The notes beneath the pieces were generated by a model that was not told the DNA's origin, did not search any database, and was given only the letters and a program-made list of their open reading frames with translations. Shown here in pieces: positions 61,271-64,000 of a DNA stretch of 64,000 nucleotides (its first letter is position 1; each line of letters begins with the position of its first letter). The stretch is taken from assembly GCF_016679925.1 (NCBI RefSeq), contig NZ_JAEQBW010000002.1:310001-374000 (forward strand), read 5' to 3'. A program made the translations under genes and the position numbers. Origin of the DNA: Marivirga aurantiaca (GTDB taxonomy: Bacteria; Bacteroidota; Bacteroidia; Cytophagales; Cyclobacteriaceae).

Positions 61271-62944
61271 ATGAGCGATTTTCCATGGTTTAAGCACTAT
61301 CCTAAAGGAGTGCCAAGGGAGATAAACCCAGACCAGTATAAAAACCTACCTGAATTATTTGAGGAGATTTTCCAAAAGCATGCTGATGCAGAAGCCTATG
61401 AAAATATGGGTAAAATATTGACTTACGCAGAAGTTGATGTTTTAAGCAATCAATTTGCTGCTTATTTACAACATGAAGCAGGATTAAAAAAAGGGGATAG
61501 AATTGCTATTCAAATGCCTAATTGTCTGCAATATCCAATTGCAATGATTGGTGCCTTAAAGCTTGGGCTGGTAGTTGTGGGAACTAACCCGTTATATACT
61601 TCACGTGAAATGGCACATCAATTTAAAGATTCCGGGGCAAGTGCAATCGTTATTATGGCCAACTTTGCTTCCAATCTTGAGAAAATATTGGGGGAAACTG
61701 AGATTAAAACGGTAATCCACACCCAATTGGGGGATATGCTGGGAGGTTTGAAAGGTGGGATCGTCAATTTTGTAGTGAAAAGGATCAAGAAAATGGTGCC
61801 TTCTTACAATATTCCTTCAGCCATTACTTTTAAGGAAGTATTAAAAAAAGGGAAAGACCATCAATTTCAAAAGCCTGAAATTGCTTCTACGGATTTGGCA
61901 TTTTTGCAGTATACAGGCGGTACTACCGGGGTGAGCAAAGGAGCTAAACTATCTCATCGCAATTTAGTGGCCCATACTATGCAAACGAAAGAGTGGTTTA
62001 AACCATTATTTAAAAAGGGACAACAGGAACAAATGATCACTGCCTTGCCTTTATATCATATTTTTGCCTTAGCGGTAAATGGTTTATTGATGTTTAGCAT
62101 TGGCGCAAAAAGTATTTTAATTACCAATCCGCGAGATATGCCTGCTTTTATCAAAGAATTGAAAAAGCATCCTTTTACGCTAATGACAGGAGTGAATACA
62201 CTTTTTAACGGCTTGTTAAATCAGCCTAATTTCAAGGAAGTGGATTTCACTCATTTAAAGGGATCGATAGGTGGCGGAATGGCTGTCCAACGTGCTGTTG
62301 CTGAAAGATGGAAAGCTGCTACAGGCGGACCGTTGGTGGAAGGCTACGGCTTGAGTGAAACTTCCCCTGTATTAAGTGTAAATCCATTGGATGGTACAGA
62401 AAGATTGGGTACTATTGGATTACCTACGCCAAGCACTGACATGAAAATCATGGATGAACAAGGTCAGGAATTACCTATTGGTGAAGCGGGCGAAATATGT
62501 GGAAAAGGCCCACAAGTAATGTCTGGTTACTGGAATTTAGATGAACTAAATGAAACTACTTTTTTCAATAACGAATGGTTTAGAACGGGAGATATAGGAG
62601 TGCAGGATGAAGATGGATTCTTTAAAATAGTAGATAGGAAAAAAGACATGATCAATGTATCCGGTTTCAATGTATATCCTAATGAAGTAGAGGATGTAAT
62701 CGCTGGTATGGATAAAGTGTTGGAAGTTGCTGTTGTAGGCATACCCGATGATAAATCTTCTGAAGTAGTGAAAGCTTTTGTGGTTAAGAAAGATCCTTCC
62801 TTAACCGAAGAAGAAGTAATTGAATACTGTAAGGATAAGCTGACGGCCTATAAAAGACCAAAAGCTGTTTCTTTCGAAAAAGAGTTGCCCAAATCTAATG
62901 TGGGAAAAATTATCAGAAGACATCTGAGAGATAAAGAGGTTTAA
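61271..62944 (+). CDS. Long-chain fatty-acid-CoA ligase (FadD-like)
   Basis: 557 aa, an AMP-binding enzyme. P-loop LQYTGGTTGVSKGAKLSH; A5 motif VEGYGLSETSPVL; A7/A8 WFRTGDIGVQDEDGFFKIVDRKKDMINVSGFNVYPNEVEDV; catalytic Lys near the end in LPKSNVGKIIRR. It activates fatty acids to acyl-CoA in an ATP-dependent reaction. The closest family by these motifs is bacterial FadD. The gene stands alone with its own terminator. Confidence 0.93.
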   Translation: MSDFPWFKHYPKGVPREINPDQYKNLPELFEEIFQKHADAEAYENMGKILTYAEVDVLSNQFAAYLQHEAGLKKGDRIAIQMPNCLQYPIAMIGALKLGLVVVGTNPLYTSREMAHQFKDSGASAIVIMANFASNLEKILGETEIKTVIHTQLGDMLGGLKGGIVNFVVKRIKKMVPSYNIPSAITFKEVLKKGKDHQFQKPEIASTDLAFLQYTGGTTGVSKGAKLSHRNLVAHTMQTKEWFKPLFKKGQQEQMITALPLYHIFALAVNGLLMFSIGAKSILITNPRDMPAFIKELKKHPFTLMTGVNTLFNGLLNQPNFKEVDFTHLKGSIGGGMAVQRAVAERWKAATGGPLVEGYGLSETSPVLSVNPLDGTERLGTIGLPTPSTDMKIMDEQGQELPIGEAGEICGKGPQVMSGYWNLDELNETTFFNNEWFRTGDIGVQDEDGFFKIVDRKKDMINVSGFNVYPNEVEDVIAGMDKVLEVAVVGIPDDKSSEVVKAFVVKKDPSLTEEEVIEYCKDKLTAYKRPKAVSFEKELPKSNVGKIIRRHLRDKEV

Positions 62945-62959
62945 AAGCCTCTTTTTTTT
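62933..62959 (+). terminator. Rho-independent terminator of the acyl-CoA ligase gene
   Basis: AAAGAGG (62933-62939)/CCTCTTT (62948-62954) form a 7-bp stem with an 8-nt loop and run into a T tract. The stop codon lies inside the loop. Confidence 0.85.
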
Positions 62960-63204
62960 GCTTTATTAAAAATGGTAAACAACTTGTAGGTGGTACGCCT
63001 ATGAACAAACTGAAATATTGAGGTTGCGCAATAATCATATTATAAAATTGTGAATTTATAAAAGTGTTTATTTTACCATTAGTTATTATTTAACCATTTA
63101 CGTTAGGAAAATATAACTACTTCATATGTTGGAATTAAAATTAAGGTTGTGATTTCATAACAAAGCCATAATAGCTGTAATTACCTATTGTTAAAACCCC
63201 CTTT

Positions 63205-63212
63205 TATCTTTG
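63205..63212 (+). promoter_or_regulatory. -7 box (TATCTTTG) before the last gene
   Basis: Matches TAnnTTTG 17 nt before ATG 63230. The rest of the 270-nt gap after the terminator shows nothing else. Confidence 0.45.
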
Positions 63213-63229
63213 AATAATAATTACTTGTT

Positions 63230-64000
63230 ATGACATTCAAAGATATACCCATCCGTAAAAAATTCATTTTAGCTTTCTCTTCCTTGTTGCTACCTGCATT
63301 GTTGGGTGGCTTTTTGGTTTATAACTATTTTTATAAAGTACATTTATTTCAGGAACTAAAGAGCGAAATGGCTGAGGTGATGATGGAGCTTGATAAATCA
63401 CAAAAGATTGAAAAGGAATTTCTTTTGTATGGATGGAAAGAAATAAGTTTTTTGGAGAACGGTTTAAGTGAAATGACACAGAGCTTCTCCGATAAAATTC
63501 AACTTGTTCAGAAAAAGTTAAATGCACAAGCTGCTAAATCTATAGTTGTTGAGAGCCAATTTGAAAATGAAATTCATTCTTTAAACAGCTCAGTTTCTGA
63601 ATATGAGAGAACTTTCAATGAGCTAAGACTTATGTTGTTAAAAAGAGGTTTTAAGGACCATGGATTGGAGGGGGAAATGCGGAGTTATGCCCATGAACTC
63701 CAGCTATGTGTGTCTCCAGCCGAAAAAGTTTATGCTTTCAGTTTAAGAAGGCATGAAAAAGATTTTGCTTTACGAAAAGACCAGAACTATGTGAAGAAAT
63801 TGCATGAGGCATCAAATGCTTTTATTAATTTTATTGAGTTGGCTTCCATAGAAGAATATCCCCATATGACCGAAAGCTATAAGGTTGAAACTATTGAATC
63901 AATAGAAGCATATAAAAATCATTTTGATAGAATTGTACAGGCTGAAATAGTAATAGGACTTAACCAGCATGAAGGTTTGTTGAGTGATCTGGAGAATAAG
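63230..64000 (+). CDS. Membrane sensor-type protein, 3' end outside window
   Basis: 257 codons are visible and the frame is still open at the window end. MTFKDIPIRKKFILAFSSLLLPALLGGFLVYNYF is a cytoplasmic basic start plus one membrane helix, the standard opening of histidine kinases and chemoreceptor-like sensors. The following ~220 residues are charged and helical with heptad-like spacing (for example LNSSVSEYERTFNELRLMLLKR), as in an extracytoplasmic four-helix sensor domain. The second membrane helix and output domain lie beyond the window, so the output type (kinase, cyclase or other) cannot be told. Confidence 0.75.
   Translation, partial: MTFKDIPIRKKFILAFSSLLLPALLGGFLVYNYFYKVHLFQELKSEMAEVMMELDKSQKIEKEFLLYGWKEISFLENGLSEMTQSFSDKIQLVQKKLNAQAAKSIVVESQFENEIHSLNSSVSEYERTFNELRLMLLKRGFKDHGLEGEMRSYAHELQLCVSPAEKVYAFSLRRHEKDFALRKDQNYVKKLHEASNAFINFIELASIEEYPHMTESYKVETIESIEAYKNHFDRIVQAEIVIGLNQHEGLLSDLENK

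Overview
The window looks like chromosomal DNA of a Bacteroidota species, most likely of the Cytophagales or a related gliding, type IX secretion (T9SS) lineage; the genus cannot be named from this sequence alone. The basis is AT-rich DNA, promoters of the TAnnTTTG (-7) type in front of several genes and the tRNA, lipoproteins and signal peptides of Bacteroidota style, SprB repeats, PorP/SprF, T9SS sorting domains, and a sufBCDSE cluster of the usual order.

Layout. 1-4.2 kb: the end of a repeat-containing probable lipoprotein, an unknown lipoprotein followed by an attC-like palindrome, a frameshifted higA antitoxin, a small alpha/beta hydrolase and a MerC-type membrane protein whose promoter is covered by two operator-like repeats. 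4.3-12.2 kb: comEC, an enoyl-CoA hydratase/isomerase, a HigBA-like toxin-antitoxin pair, recQ and an ABC-F ATPase. The ABC-F gene has a remarkable leader: two tandem ~98-nt units, each an ATG-AAA-TGA minimal ORF followed by a long hairpin whose stem differs between units but stays paired. 12.3-15.4 kb: a small protein ending in CPPNC, a multi-pass membrane protein, a histidine kinase/response regulator pair, and tRNA-Leu(CAA) with a terminator.

15.9-46.1 kb: eight tightly packed genes on the + strand form what looks like one 30-kb operon. Two neighbours overlap by 14 nt and the other gaps are 4-9 nt. In order they encode a 1550-aa beta-rich exported protein, an Fn3-type protein, a lipoprotein, a 3281-aa SprB-repeat adhesin with a type A-like T9SS sorting domain, a 1457-aa FG-GAP/Ig-like protein with a gliding-motility (type B) C-terminal domain, a PorP/SprF-OmpA fusion, a probable outer-membrane barrel, and a 1626-aa polymorphic toxin carrying an HExxH pre-toxin peptidase and a WHH-type HNH/Endo VII nuclease tip. 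This is the most interesting part of the window: a self-contained surface and toxin-delivery locus.

46.1-52.6 kb: a toxin/immunity cassette zone. It holds a SUKH immunity gene convergent with and overlapping the toxin, a NADAR (ADP-ribosyl glycosidase-like) gene, a second toxin with a PD-(D/E)xK-like tip that has lost its signal peptide, a beta-propeller putative immunity protein, a decayed toxin fragment, a broken REP-associated transposase and five different REP-like palindromes. 52.6-64 kb: a lipoprotein and a HEAT-like protein divergently transcribed, a bacilliredoxin, a 7-bp x 19 minisatellite, the suf Fe-S assembly operon on the minus strand, a long-chain acyl-CoA ligase and the start of a membrane sensor protein cut off by the window end.
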